Assembly: GCF_013911085.1 (NCBI RefSeq)
Contig: NZ_JACERN010000003.1
Location: forward strand, 62,001-126,000
Length of the DNA: 64,000 nucleotides
Source of the DNA: Aquitalea aquatica
GTDB taxonomy: Bacteria > Pseudomonadota > Gammaproteobacteria > Burkholderiales > Chromobacteriaceae
Direction of reading: 5' to 3'
This document shows, piece by piece, positions 19,084 through 27,331 of the stretch. Below the pieces are notes generated by a model that did not search any database, was not told the DNA's origin, and saw only the letters and a list, made by a program, of their open reading frames with translations. The number at the start of each line of letters is the position of its first letter. Within the stretch, counting starts at the first letter, position 1. A program made the translations under genes and the position numbers.

Positions 19084-19770
19084 ATGCGAATACTGCTGGT
19101 AGATGACGATATCGAGTTGGCCGACATGCTGGGCAGCTATCTGGAGCGGGAGTCCTGCCTGGTTCAGAAGGTGAGCGATGGCACCAGTGCCGTGGTACAG
19201 GCTTTGTCCGGCCAGTTCGACCTGATGGTGCTGGATGTGATGATGCCGGGCCTCAGTGGCGTGGAAGTGCTGCGCCGGGTGCGCGAACACAGCATGTTGC
19301 CGGTATTGATGCTGACCGCACGCGGTGATGACACCGACCGTGTGCTGGGCCTGGAGCTGGGGGCGGATGACTATGTGCCCAAGCCCTGCACCCCGCGCGA
19401 GCTGCTGGCACGCATCCGCGCCATTCTTCGCCGTACGGGTAACCAAGTACAGCCGGCACAGGAAAACGATGTCTTGCGCGAAGGCCCGCTCACGATGTGG
19501 CCGGGGGAGCGTCGTGCCCAGTGGGCAGACGAAACGCTGGAACTGACCAGTACCGAATACAGCTTGCTGGAGTTGCTGGTGCGCCATGCCGGCCAGCCGG
19601 TGGGTAAGGATGTGTTGTCCAAGCAGGCGCTGGGCCGGCCGCTGGCACGTTTCGATCGCAGCGTTGATGTGCACATGAGCAGCATCCGGCAGAAGTTGTC
19701 GCGGGTGGCTCCCGGTCGTATCTGCATCCAGACCGTGGTGCGCCGCGGCTATCAGTTTATCAAGGCCTGA
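19084..19770 (+). CDS. OmpR-family response regulator, CpxR-like
   Basis: 228 residues. The receiver domain (1-115) has the acidic pocket D8/D9, phosphoacceptor D51 (LDVMMPG), T78 and K100 (VPKP). The C-terminal winged helix (about 130-226) has the OmpR/PhoB pattern LTSTEYSLLELLVRHAGQPV and RSVDVHMSSIRQKL. The combination with the kinase 2 bases downstream and the GTAAA-N5-GTAAA site upstream points to an envelope-stress type CpxR homologue; RstA-like is the alternative. Probably autoregulated through the TAA array. Confidence 0.93.
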   Translation: MRILLVDDDIELADMLGSYLERESCLVQKVSDGTSAVVQALSGQFDLMVLDVMMPGLSGVEVLRRVREHSMLPVLMLTARGDDTDRVLGLELGADDYVPKPCTPRELLARIRAILRRTGNQVQPAQENDVLREGPLTMWPGERRAQWADETLELTSTEYSLLELLVRHAGQPVGKDVLSKQALGRPLARFDRSVDVHMSSIRQKLSRVAPGRICIQTVVRRGYQFIKA

Positions 19771-19772
19771 GT

Positions 19773-21086
19773 ATGGGACGCCTGTTCTGGAAACTGTTTC
19801 TTATTTTGTGGCTGGCGCAGATCAGCACAGTATTCGGGGTGGGCGCGGTGTTCTGGCTCAGGCATCGCATGGAAAGCGCTGCCGCTATCGAGCAGCAGCA
19901 CCCCATGGATACGGTGGTGCTGGACATGGCAGCAGCGGTGCTGCGACGCGAGGGGGCTGCCGGCTTGCGCGCCCATCTGCAGGACATGGGTGCTAATGCA
20001 CGCAACCATCTATTGGTGCTGGATGATCAGCAGCATGAACTGTTGGGGCGGGCACTGCCTGTGCAGTCGGGGCTGCGGCCCATGCGTGAGGTGACGCTTG
20101 GCAATGCCGCGCATTACCGCTTGCTGCTATTGCCGCCCGGGCCGCCGGGTGGTGTGCCTGGTGGTGAGCCGGGGCACGGTCCGGGTGAGCCCAGCCCCTT
20201 CCCGTTGCTGCCCATTATTGGCGCGCTGCTGGCCAGCTTGTTGTTTGGGGCCATTCTGGCGCGCTATCTGTCCAAGCCGATCAGGCTGATGAGCGAGGCG
20301 TTCCAGTCGGTGGCCAGGGGCGAGATGGATGTGCATCTGGCCAGTGATCTGGGTAGCCGACGTGATGAGCTGGCCGATCTGGGGCGCGATTTTGATGGTT
20401 TGGCCCAGCGCTTGAAGCAGTTGATCAATGGCCAGCGCCGGCTGTTTCACGATGTATCGCACGAGCTGCGTTCGCCGCTGGCCCGGCTGAATGCCGCGGT
20501 GGATCTGGCACGACAGCAGCCGGAAAAGCTGGAGGAGTGGCTGGACCGTATCGAACGCGAATCCGGGCGGATGGATGCACTGGTGGGAGAGATTCTGGCA
20601 TTGGCGCGGCTGGATGCTGAAGCATCACAACATCCGGCGGAGTGCTTGCCGGTGGATGTACTGCTGGAAGAGCTGATTACCGATGCCCAGTTCGAGGCGG
20701 AAGCCAATGGCACCAGCCTGCGGCTGCTGCAAGAGGATGCGGCCGAGGTGATGGCGCAGCCAGAGCTGTTGTCACGCGCACTGGAAAACGTGGTGCGCAA
20801 TGCCATTCATCACACGAGCAAGGGTGGTCCGGTTGCACTGGCGGTGATACGAGGCAGTAGCGAGGTGACCATTGCCGTCAGCGACTGTGGGCCAGGGGTG
20901 CCGGAGCATGAGCTGAAAACCATTTTCGAGCCGTTTTTCCGCAGCGAGCAGAATACCCAGCCCGGTGGTTACGGCCTGGGGCTGGCCATGGCGCAACGCA
21001 TTGTCGAGGCGCACCAGGGCCGGATACAGGCGATCAACCTGCCGCAGGGTGGTTTGCAAGTCAGCATCACCCTGCCGCTGGCCTGA
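19773..21086 (+). CDS. Sensor histidine kinase, CpxA-like
   Basis: 437 residues. TM1 is about 7-27, the periplasmic sensor about 28-145, TM2 about 146-167 (LLPIIGALLASLLFGAILARYL), followed by HAMP. The phosphoacceptor H230 lies in FHDVSHELRSPLARL, and the HATPase domain has N (NVVRNAIHHT), G1 (DCGPGVPE) and G2 (GGYGLGLAMAQ) boxes. The periplasmic loop has a Gly/Pro-rich stretch (LLPPGPPGGVPGGEPGHGPGEP) next to TM2, which is unusual and probably a flexible linker. Starts 2 bases after the regulator stop, so translationally coupled. Confidence 0.93.
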   Translation: MGRLFWKLFLILWLAQISTVFGVGAVFWLRHRMESAAAIEQQHPMDTVVLDMAAAVLRREGAAGLRAHLQDMGANARNHLLVLDDQQHELLGRALPVQSGLRPMREVTLGNAAHYRLLLLPPGPPGGVPGGEPGHGPGEPSPFPLLPIIGALLASLLFGAILARYLSKPIRLMSEAFQSVARGEMDVHLASDLGSRRDELADLGRDFDGLAQRLKQLINGQRRLFHDVSHELRSPLARLNAAVDLARQQPEKLEEWLDRIERESGRMDALVGEILALARLDAEASQHPAECLPVDVLLEELITDAQFEAEANGTSLRLLQEDAAEVMAQPELLSRALENVVRNAIHHTSKGGPVALAVIRGSSEVTIAVSDCGPGVPEHELKTIFEPFFRSEQNTQPGGYGLGLAMAQRIVEAHQGRIQAINLPQGGLQVSITLPLA

Positions 21087-21092
21087 GCAGGT

Positions 21093-21518
21093 TTAGCCGC
21101 GTGAGCGCAGGCCGCCCGAGCTGCCCAGTTCGCTGAGCAGGCGGGTGGTGGTACTGCCGCTCAGACGGAAGGGGTCCAGTACCGGGCTGGAGGAGTGCCG
21201 CAGCAACAGCGCGGCATTTTTCTTGTCGATGGGGGCCTGCGCCATCGACCAGCTGGCGAATTCGCGCTGATCGATTTCCTGGTAGGCCAGCAGCGTGACA
21301 TCGCGATGCCGGTTGTCGCGGCAAATATGCTGGTACAGGGCATTCACTTCGGCACGGCCACCTTCCAGTGCCTGCACAAAGACATCGTCGCCATAGCACA
21401 GCACGCCGGTTATGCCGCTTTGCGGATTGTGCTGGTGGGCGGCGTCCAGGATCTGTTTCACCAGATCGCTGGTGATCGGGCTGCAGCTGCGGCTGGCGTA
21501 AATGAGTCGGACGAGCAT
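21093..21518 (-). CDS. BLUF-domain blue-light photoreceptor
   Basis: 141 residues. The BLUF fold (1-92) binds FAD and senses blue light. Key residues are present: Y7 (LIYAS), N31 (HN), Q49 (FVQALEG) and W90 (WSM), matching the Tyr-Gln-Trp photoswitch network of AppA/YcgF-type domains. The C-terminal 45 residues form a short Ser/Arg-rich tail with no effector domain, so it must signal through a partner. It starts 2 bases after the folE stop with GAGGAAAC as ribosome-binding site, hence co-translated with GTP cyclohydrolase I. Confidence 0.93.
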   Translation of the reverse strand: MLVRLIYASRSCSPITSDLVKQILDAAHQHNPQSGITGVLCYGDDVFVQALEGGRAEVNALYQHICRDNRHRDVTLLAYQEIDQREFASWSMAQAPIDKKNAALLLRHSSSPVLDPFRLSGSTTTRLLSELGSSGGLRSRG

Positions 21519-21520
21519 GG

Positions 21521-22228
21521 TCAGTTTCCTCTGTGCATCAGCGACAGGAATTCCCGGCGCAGATTGGCGTCGCGCAGGAAAGAGCCGCGCATCACGCTAT
21601 TGGTCATTTTCGAGTTAGTGTCTTTCACGCCGCGCCAGTGCATGCAGAAATGGTCTGCCTCCATGACGATGGCCAGGCCATCCGGTTGCAGCTTGTCCAT
21701 CAGCAGGTCGGCAATCTGCATCACTGCTTCTTCCTGGATTTGCGGGCGGGTCATGACCCAGTCGATCAGCCGGGCGTATTTGGACAGACCAATCAGATTG
21801 GAATGCTCATTCGGCATCACCCCGACCCAGACCCGGCCCATGATGGGGCACAGATGGTGGGAGCAGGCGCTGCGTACCGTGATGGGGCCGACAATCATCA
21901 GCTCGTTGAGCTGTTCGATATTGGGGAATTCGGTATTCGGCGGGCTGGCTACATAGCGGCCACGAAACACCTCGCGCACAAACATCTTGGCCACACGGCG
22001 GGCTGTGTCCTGGGTGTTGTGATCGTTGACCGTATCGATGACCAGGCTTTCCAGCACACCCTGCATTTTCTCTGCCACTTCCTGTTGCAACAGGTCCAGC
22101 TCATCGTCGTGAATGAAGTCGGCAATATTGTCATTGGCGTGAAAGCGCACGCCTGCCTGTTGCAGGCGATAGCGTATGCGAGATGAAGCGCTGGCCGTCG
22201 TCATGGCCTTGTCGTCCGGTTTACTCAT
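21521..22228 (-). CDS. folE: GTP cyclohydrolase I
   Basis: 235 residues. It converts GTP to 7,8-dihydroneopterin triphosphate, the first step of folate and pterin synthesis. Zinc and active-site motifs are RSACSHHLCPIMGRVWVG and ADHFCMHWRGVKD. The C-terminus (HWRGVKDTNSKMTNSVMRGSFL) differs from the usual VQKQSSSTVTSAM of the main folate enzyme, so this may be the second, photolyase- or pterin-associated paralogue that some proteobacteria carry. The start MSKPDDK (22228) is chosen; the frame is open to 22597 but the upstream part has no FolE similarity. Alternative ATG at 22204. Confidence 0.95.
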   Translation of the reverse strand: MSKPDDKAMTTASASSRIRYRLQQAGVRFHANDNIADFIHDDELDLLQQEVAEKMQGVLESLVIDTVNDHNTQDTARRVAKMFVREVFRGRYVASPPNTEFPNIEQLNELMIVGPITVRSACSHHLCPIMGRVWVGVMPNEHSNLIGLSKYARLIDWVMTRPQIQEEAVMQIADLLMDKLQPDGLAIVMEADHFCMHWRGVKDTNSKMTNSVMRGSFLRDANLRREFLSLMHRGN

Positions 22229-22484
22229 GGTGGGGGTGGCCCTATCTGGATGGCTGGCGTGTTCTGGGTAAGGGGCGTTGCAAGTCGCTACAGCGGTGGT
22301 GCCAGGCCTGAAGTGCCAACCGCTGTTAGCCGTGATGTGTGCGGCACCGCCTGTCCGCTGCTCGTGGCTGCCGCTTGCTGCTGCGGCAGCTGGAAGCCTT
22401 GTGCTGAATGGTAATGCGCTTGGCCGGTAGGGGAAAGGAAAAATCCGACCCTGGCGGTTTAGATGGTGTCGGCGCGGGTGGCTT

Positions 22485-22685
22485 TCAAGAGGACGTAGCG
22501 GTTTTGTGCTGCCGGTACAGGCAGGGCTGGCCAGATGCCTCCAGCACATCCTGGCAGGGCTGACGCTTACTCTTGATCTGCAAGGCATGACAGGCATAGG
22601 GGAAGCGGGCGTCGTGGCTGATGTAATAGTGGCGGCAGCCCTGACAGCGCTGACGAGCAGCAGGGAGGTGGCTGGTGGTGGACAT
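22485..22685 (-). CDS. Small conserved Cys-rich protein
   Basis: 66 residues with the pattern C-x2-C-RHYYIS-x-D-x-RFPY-x-C ... KSKRQPCQDVLEASGQPC. This matches a widespread family of short proteobacterial proteins (C-x2-C-x-H-[FY]-x9-10-P-[YH]-x-C), sometimes mislabelled as uracil-DNA glycosylase; no function is established. Four or five conserved cysteines suggest a small metal site. The ribosome-binding site is weak. It lies 256 bases upstream of folE on the same strand, with nothing recognisable between. Confidence 0.7.
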   Translation of the reverse strand: MSTTSHLPAARQRCQGCRHYYISHDARFPYACHALQIKSKRQPCQDVLEASGQPCLYRQHKTATSS

Positions 22686-22878
22686 CGGCTAGTGTGGCTG
22701 GTGGTTGTGGGTGGATTGTGCCGCGAGTGCTGTTGAATGTGAATATTTGTTTTAAATGGTGATGTCGGCTGTCATTTTTGATATAAAGCTGGATTGCCCT
22801 TGCTGTTTACGCCCGATTCTTCCGGTGGCGCGTGGGCCTGGTTTCTCCGGCGGCTCAAAGCGGCTGACATACATCACT

Positions 22879-24072
22879 ATGAATATCAACCCCGTATTGG
22901 TACTGGCACCCATCTTTCTCACCACCGAGTTGCTGAGTCTGGCGCTGTGCATGGTGCTGGCTTCGCTGCGCAGCAGCGGGCTGCCCGGTGTGCGCCAATG
23001 GCTGCTGGCCAATGTGGCCGTGGTGGTCTACCTGCCATTGCTGGGTTTGCGCGACATCATCCCCGATGCCATTTCCATTGTGTTTGCCAATGGCATCGCG
23101 GCGCTGTCGGCGGCTTGTTATTACGCTGGCTGCGCCCATTTCCTGGGGCGGCCACCCCGTTGGAAATACCTGTTTGCTGGCGCCGCGCTGCAAGTGCTGG
23201 CAGTGGCTTACTGGCGTTACGGTGTCAACAGCCTGCCGTTGCGGGTGATGGCGATTTCCGGCTATGGCGCGGTGGTGTGCACCGCCACCGCCTGGCTGAT
23301 GCTGCGGCATTACACGGGCCGCCGCAACAGTGTGCACTACCGGCTGCTGACTGGCCTGTCCTGCCTGTTTGCCGTGGCACAAATAGCGCGCAGTATTTAT
23401 TTCGGCATGTTGCACCCCGAACCGACCAACATCATGTTGGCCAGTGGCTGGAATGTGCTGCTGCTATGCATAGGTGCCGCCATCATGCCGGCGCTATCCA
23501 TGGCGGCGGTGCTGATGTTGCACGAGGCGCTGCAGACCGAGGCAGAGGAGGCCGCCAACCGCGACTTCATGACCGGCGCCTTGTCACGCAAGCATCTGTT
23601 CGCCACCGGTCAGCAGTTTATCCTGCAGGCGGCGGCTACCCGCCGTCCGCTGACCCTGCTGCTGATTGATCTGGATCATTTCAAAACCATCAATGACACC
23701 TATGGCCATGCGGCGGGCGATGAAGTACTGCGCGCCTTTGCCGACATGGTGGGCGAGCATTTGCGTGGCCGCGACGTGCTGGGGCGGCTGGGTGGCGAGG
23801 AGTTTGCCGTATTGCTGCCGGATGCCAGCGTCACCTCGGCCCAGTTGGTGGCCGAACGGCTACGCATGCGGGCGCAGCAGCATCGGGTGGTCAGCAGCTT
23901 TGGCGAGTGTCACTACAGCATCAGCATCGGCGTGGCCGGCTGGCAGAGTGGGGAAAGCTTCGACCAACTCTGCCAGCGTGCAGATCAGGCCTTGTATCAG
24001 GCCAAGAACAGTGGGCGCAACCGGGTCCATACCAGCCAGGTCGTGCCAGAGCTGCGGCCGCAGTCGGCCTGA
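22879..24072 (+). CDS. Membrane diguanylate cyclase (GGDEF)
   Basis: 397 residues. Six or seven transmembrane helices (about 5-210) form a sensor of unknown ligand. A short linker helix (HEALQTEAEEAANRD) leads into the GGDEF domain: DFMTGALSRKHLF, LLIDLDHFKTINDTYGH and the active GGEEF (RLGGEEFAVLLPD). It should make c-di-GMP from two GTP. No RxxD inhibitory site directly before GGEEF (the residues are RDVLGRLGGEEF, where RDVLG does not fit RxxD at the standard distance). The ATG at 22879 leaves TM1 intact; no clear ribosome-binding site. Confidence 0.92.
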   Translation: MNINPVLVLAPIFLTTELLSLALCMVLASLRSSGLPGVRQWLLANVAVVVYLPLLGLRDIIPDAISIVFANGIAALSAACYYAGCAHFLGRPPRWKYLFAGAALQVLAVAYWRYGVNSLPLRVMAISGYGAVVCTATAWLMLRHYTGRRNSVHYRLLTGLSCLFAVAQIARSIYFGMLHPEPTNIMLASGWNVLLLCIGAAIMPALSMAAVLMLHEALQTEAEEAANRDFMTGALSRKHLFATGQQFILQAAATRRPLTLLLIDLDHFKTINDTYGHAAGDEVLRAFADMVGEHLRGRDVLGRLGGEEFAVLLPDASVTSAQLVAERLRMRAQQHRVVSSFGECHYSISIGVAGWQSGESFDQLCQRADQALYQAKNSGRNRVHTSQVVPELRPQSA

Positions 24073-24102
24073 GCCTGCGCCAGGGGGGCATCCGCGGCGG
24101 TT

Positions 24103-24300
24103 TCAGGCCGTGGTGTCGACGCTATTGCCCAGATGGCTGGGGTTGCTGACGTATTCGTAGACACCGACACCAAGGGCGGCGGCGGCGAGCAGCGGGTGGG
24201 CTTCCACCACCGACGCGGCCTCGGTCACGACGGAGGCGGTGGCCTTGAGAATCGCCCCGCCCGATGTGCTGATGAAAGAACCTACCGCCCCCAGAAACAT
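24103..24300 (-). CDS. Small hydrophobic protein with YjfB-type C-terminal tail
   Basis: 65 residues. The N-terminal half is small and hydrophobic (MFLGAVGSFISTSGGAILKATAS). A probable membrane helix is LLAAAALGVGVYEYV (about 37-51). The last residues SNPSHLGNSVDTTA repeat the YjfB signature seen in the motility protein at 2273-2467. The body is not YjfB-like. AAGGGGT precedes the ATG and a sigma-28-like -10 lies upstream. It follows tssA on the same strand after 149 bases. Function unknown. Confidence 0.65.
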   Translation of the reverse strand: MFLGAVGSFISTSGGAILKATASVVTEAASVVEAHPLLAAAALGVGVYEYVSNPSHLGNSVDTTA

Positions 24301-24328
24301 AGCTTTACCCCTTAGTGCATTTCAACTG

Positions 24329-24355
24329 CTATCGGCAGCTGCACAGCGGGCTTGA
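24329..24355 (-). promoter_or_regulatory. Weak sigma-28 (FliA)-like promoter before the YjfB-tail gene
   Basis: On the minus strand GCCGATAG (24336-24329) matches seven of eight positions of the FliA -10 (GCCGATAA). Exactly 15 bases upstream is TCAA (24355-24352) in place of TAAA. The -10 is good, the -35 poor. It would give a leader of about 20-25 bases. Confidence 0.35.
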
Positions 24356-24449
24356 GGCGCTTTACCCGGATTTACACCGGGCAGCAAGCGGCCATTACCA
24401 AAAGCTGGATTGCCAGGCCAGCCATGGCTGGCGGCCCGGCACGGCAGCG

Positions 24450-25541
24450 TCAGTCGGCCTGCTTGCGCACATCCAGTAATTCTTGCAGTTGCGACAGGGT
24501 GGAATCGTCCTTGACCACATGCTGCAACCATTCCTCCAAACTCATTTCCGCCCAGCGTGCCGCACGTTCCGCCAGCGCTGCCACCGGGCTGTGTGGTTCA
24601 TGCACCCGGAAATAGCGGGCAACTTCGCCCAGCATCTGCACGGCTTGTTCGCGGCTGCGGATCTGGCCGTCAAAGTCAGACTGGTGTAGCGGGGCCGGGC
24701 TATGGATGGTGGCGGTGGGCATGGCGGGTCTGCTCTCCTGCGGGGCGGGCTGTGGCCGCGTGGTGGTCGGGGCGGCTTCCGGTGTGGTCTGCTTGCGATA
24801 ACGCAATACCAGGTCCTGGCAGGCGTAGATGGCATTGCGGGCGTCCACCAGGCTGGGGGCATGTTCGCCAAAACGCTGCTCCAGTTTCTGCTCCAGCAGT
24901 TCATAGCACTGATGGGATTGCACCAGTTGCTCGTGCACGGTGGAGAACCAGCCGGCACCACACAGGGTGGCGGCTTTTTCAAAGCTTTCCCCCGGCAGCT
25001 TGCCTTCGGCAATGGCGGCCTCGCGTGCGGCGGCATCCTTCAGCCCCAGATTGTCCACTTCCCGCGATTGCTGCCAGTCGTTCCAGCCATAGCCGCCAAA
25101 TTCGGGCTTCAGCAGCGGCGTGGCACGAATGGCGGCGGCCAGTTGCTGATTCAGCCATTCCAGCTTGCCGATGCGTTCGTCCAGGTCTTGTGGGTCCAGC
25201 TCCGGATAGCCATTGGCCCAGTATTGATCCAGCCAGCCGTTGAGCAGGCTCAGCCCCAGTGGCAGGCTGGCGATGCCTTGTTGCTGCAGCAGGGCTTCGG
25301 CCAGCCAGACAATCAGTTGCAGATCCTTGCTTTGCTGGCTCAGTGCCTGTTCGCACAGCCGTATGACCTTGGGCCATTCGGCGACTTTCAGTGTCTGTTC
25401 CCACTCTCCCTGGGCCAGACCAGGGTCGTCGCTGCGGCGGGCTTCGCGGATCTGGTCGAACAGTACCGAGTAACTGAGGTCTTCACCCGCCGGCTGCGGG
25501 CCGGCAATCGGTGCCAGCAGTTGTTCAAGCTTGTCTTGCAT
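24450..25541 (-). CDS. tssA: Type VI secretion cap/priming protein TssA
   Basis: 363 residues. The N-terminal ImpA_N domain ([32 protein letters not shown]) identifies TssA, which primes sheath and tube assembly at the baseplate or caps the distal end. A Pro/Thr linker (about 250-280) separates it from a short C-terminal VasJ-like domain ending [11 protein letters not shown]. The ATG at 25541 has AGGACA upstream; the frame extends to 25598 without similarity. Last core T6SS gene of this minus-strand block, 75 bases after PAAR. Confidence 0.92.
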   Translation of the reverse strand: MQDKLEQLLAPIAGPQPAGEDLSYSVLFDQIREARRSDDPGLAQGEWEQTLKVAEWPKVIRLCEQALSQQSKDLQLIVWLAEALLQQQGIASLPLGLSLLNGWLDQYWANGYPELDPQDLDERIGKLEWLNQQLAAAIRATPLLKPEFGGYGWNDWQQSREVDNLGLKDAAAREAAIAEGKLPGESFEKAATLCGAGWFSTVHEQLVQSHQCYELLEQKLEQRFGEHAPSLVDARNAIYACQDLVLRYRKQTTPEAAPTTTRPQPAPQESRPAMPTATIHSPAPLHQSDFDGQIRSREQAVQMLGEVARYFRVHEPHSPVAALAERAARWAEMSLEEWLQHVVKDDSTLSQLQELLDVRKQAD

Positions 25542-25616
25542 GAGGTGTCCTGAAAAATGGAGTGGCTGGCCACCCATGTGCCCATGGTCAGCCAGCACTT
25601 TTGTTTTGCGCTGGGC

Positions 25617-25880
25617 TTAGCCTTTGCCTACTTCGGGCATGGTGGAAATCAGTACCGCGCCGCAGCTGGTTTTGTGGCCTTCCAGTGCCACCGGCTTGCC
25701 GCCGACCAGCCAGGAAGAATCGCCCTCGACGATGCTGCAGTTGCTGTGGCCATTGCGCGGGCAGCTGACACTGTCGCCAAGGCAGGCCACCTGCTTGCCG
25801 AACAGGGCGGTGCTGGAGGCAGCGCTCACCACATTGCCGCCGTGATCGGTAGGGTCGCCAAGACGGATGACGCGTTTCAT
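25617..25880 (-). CDS. PAAR-domain T6SS spike-tip protein
   Basis: 87 residues, a stand-alone PAAR with the usual repeats: IRLGDPTDHGGNV, VACLGDSVSCPRNGHSNCSIVEGD and VALEGHKTSCGAVLIST. The His and Cys residues (H13, C40, H45, C48, H69, C73) can build the zinc site that sharpens the cone on VgrG. No effector extension. The start overlaps the stop of the preceding 480-residue protein by 4 bases (ATGA). Confidence 0.93.
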   Translation of the reverse strand: MKRVIRLGDPTDHGGNVVSAASSTALFGKQVACLGDSVSCPRNGHSNCSIVEGDSSWLVGGKPVALEGHKTSCGAVLISTMPEVGKG

Positions 25881-27319
25881 GCGGGTATTTCCTCCACGGT
25901 GGGTCGTATCACGCTCAGGCAGGCTTCATCGTGGCTGAACTGCACCAGCATGACGGGGGCACCCAGCTGGGTGCTGCGGGTAATGGCCTGTGCGGTAAGC
26001 AAGGCGGTGGTGGCGGCACCGACATCACCCCATTCGCGCACGCTGTTACTGGCCTGGTCGATGGGGTGGAGCTCGATCTGATGGCGGCTGAGCGCGCCGG
26101 ACAAGGCTGAAAGGCGGGTGCCACCAACATCGACATCGCCGCTGTTATGGCTGAGCCAGGCCAGGCTGGTGGCGCGGTTATTGTCTGGCTCGGCGTCTTC
26201 CTCGCTGAAGGGGTAGTCCAGCAAGCGGCCGTTGACCAGAGCATTGTCCAGCAGGCTTTGCAACTGGCGGGCCAGCTGCATGGCGCGCATGGCTGCCGGG
26301 CCACGGCTGGCGGTGGCCAACTGGGCCAGCAGGGGCAAGGCTGCCAGTGAAGCCTGAAAGGATGGTGGCACCGGCCCCCATTCCGGCGAGCCGGCAACGG
26401 TATTTTTCTCCCAGTACGGCTGGTAGGGATCGGGCTGGTCATCCACAGGCGTCATGGCACTGGCGGCTGCTTCTTGCTGCGGCAGGTCGCTACGCAAAAA
26501 CAGCATGGCAACCAGTGCAATACCGGGGCGGCCGCGCCATGCCAGTTCCGGGTCCGGGCTGTTTTCCTGCCATGACGCATCGTCCTCCTCAAAGGGCAGG
26601 CCCGGTGCATCGGCAGCTAGTACCACCAGGCCGGGCAGCTCGGGTGTTTGTTGCAGCACTTGCGCCACGCGTTCGGCCAGCGGGCCATTGCCGGGAAGGA
26701 AGCGGCAATCCTGCGCTGGTGCTTGTTGCAGGCCAAGGCTTTGTTGCACGGCTTCTTGCTGGGCAGCCTTGAGGGCTTCAAGTTGCTCGATGCCGGATAG
26801 CGTGGGCAGAACTTCGGTATACAGGGGTAGCCATGCCGCACCGGCGGCCTCGGCATACAGGCGTGACAAGGCCTCCTGCAATAGCGGGGTGATGGCATCC
26901 AGCACGTTGTCTGCTTCGATATCGTCCTGGCTAATGGCTTCCCACTCGTAAGCGCTGTCGGTTTCTGTCAGCCAGTCGGCCTCATCCTTCACTGGCAGTG
27001 CCGTGCCGAACAGCCAGCGGCAGTCTATGGTGTACTGCCTTTCGCGCAGGGCGTTCAGGTGCTGCTGCCGCGCGGCTTCGCGGGTGGCGGTTCTTTCGGC
27101 TTCAGCATTGGCGGCGGCGGCTTGCTGGGCCGCCTGCTCGCGCCGCTGCCGCAACACGCCCCACCAGCGTATTGCCAGCGTGGCCGCGACCGGCGGCACG
27201 ATGTGCAATAGCAAGATGGCCGAAGGGCTGATGCGCTGCCAGCTTAGCGGCAGTACCAGCCATAACAGCCCCCACCAGCCTATGGTGAGGCCCCCAAACA
27301 GGGCGGGTAGTCTCCACAT
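25877..27319 (-). CDS. Unrecognised T6SS-linked membrane protein
   Basis: 480 residues. Two N-terminal transmembrane helices (about 7-24 and 33-52) are followed by a charged Ala/Glu/Arg coiled-coil-like stretch (RQRREQAAQQAAAANAEAERTATREAARQQ) and a soluble domain of about 390 residues. The soluble part contains FLPGNGPLAERVAQVLQQTPELPGLVVLAADAPG and, near the end, a segment LSGALSRHQIELHPIDQASNSVREWGDVGAATTALLTAQAI. I do not recognise the family. It lies 12 bases after clpV and overlaps PAAR, so it is translated with core T6SS genes; a membrane-anchored accessory or spike-loading factor is a guess. Confidence 0.88.
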   Translation of the reverse strand: MWRLPALFGGLTIGWWGLLWLVLPLSWQRISPSAILLLHIVPPVAATLAIRWWGVLRQRREQAAQQAAAANAEAERTATREAARQQHLNALRERQYTIDCRWLFGTALPVKDEADWLTETDSAYEWEAISQDDIEADNVLDAITPLLQEALSRLYAEAAGAAWLPLYTEVLPTLSGIEQLEALKAAQQEAVQQSLGLQQAPAQDCRFLPGNGPLAERVAQVLQQTPELPGLVVLAADAPGLPFEEDDASWQENSPDPELAWRGRPGIALVAMLFLRSDLPQQEAAASAMTPVDDQPDPYQPYWEKNTVAGSPEWGPVPPSFQASLAALPLLAQLATASRGPAAMRAMQLARQLQSLLDNALVNGRLLDYPFSEEDAEPDNNRATSLAWLSHNSGDVDVGGTRLSALSGALSRHQIELHPIDQASNSVREWGDVGAATTALLTAQAITRSTQLGAPVMLVQFSHDEACLSVIRPTVEEIPA

Positions 27320-27331
27320 GGTGCCGGGTCC

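Noticed and set aside
22229-22597. Upstream extension of the folE frame
   Set aside because: The extra 123 residues are Arg/Pro/Ser-rich with no similarity to GTP cyclohydrolase; the enzyme starts at MSKPDD.
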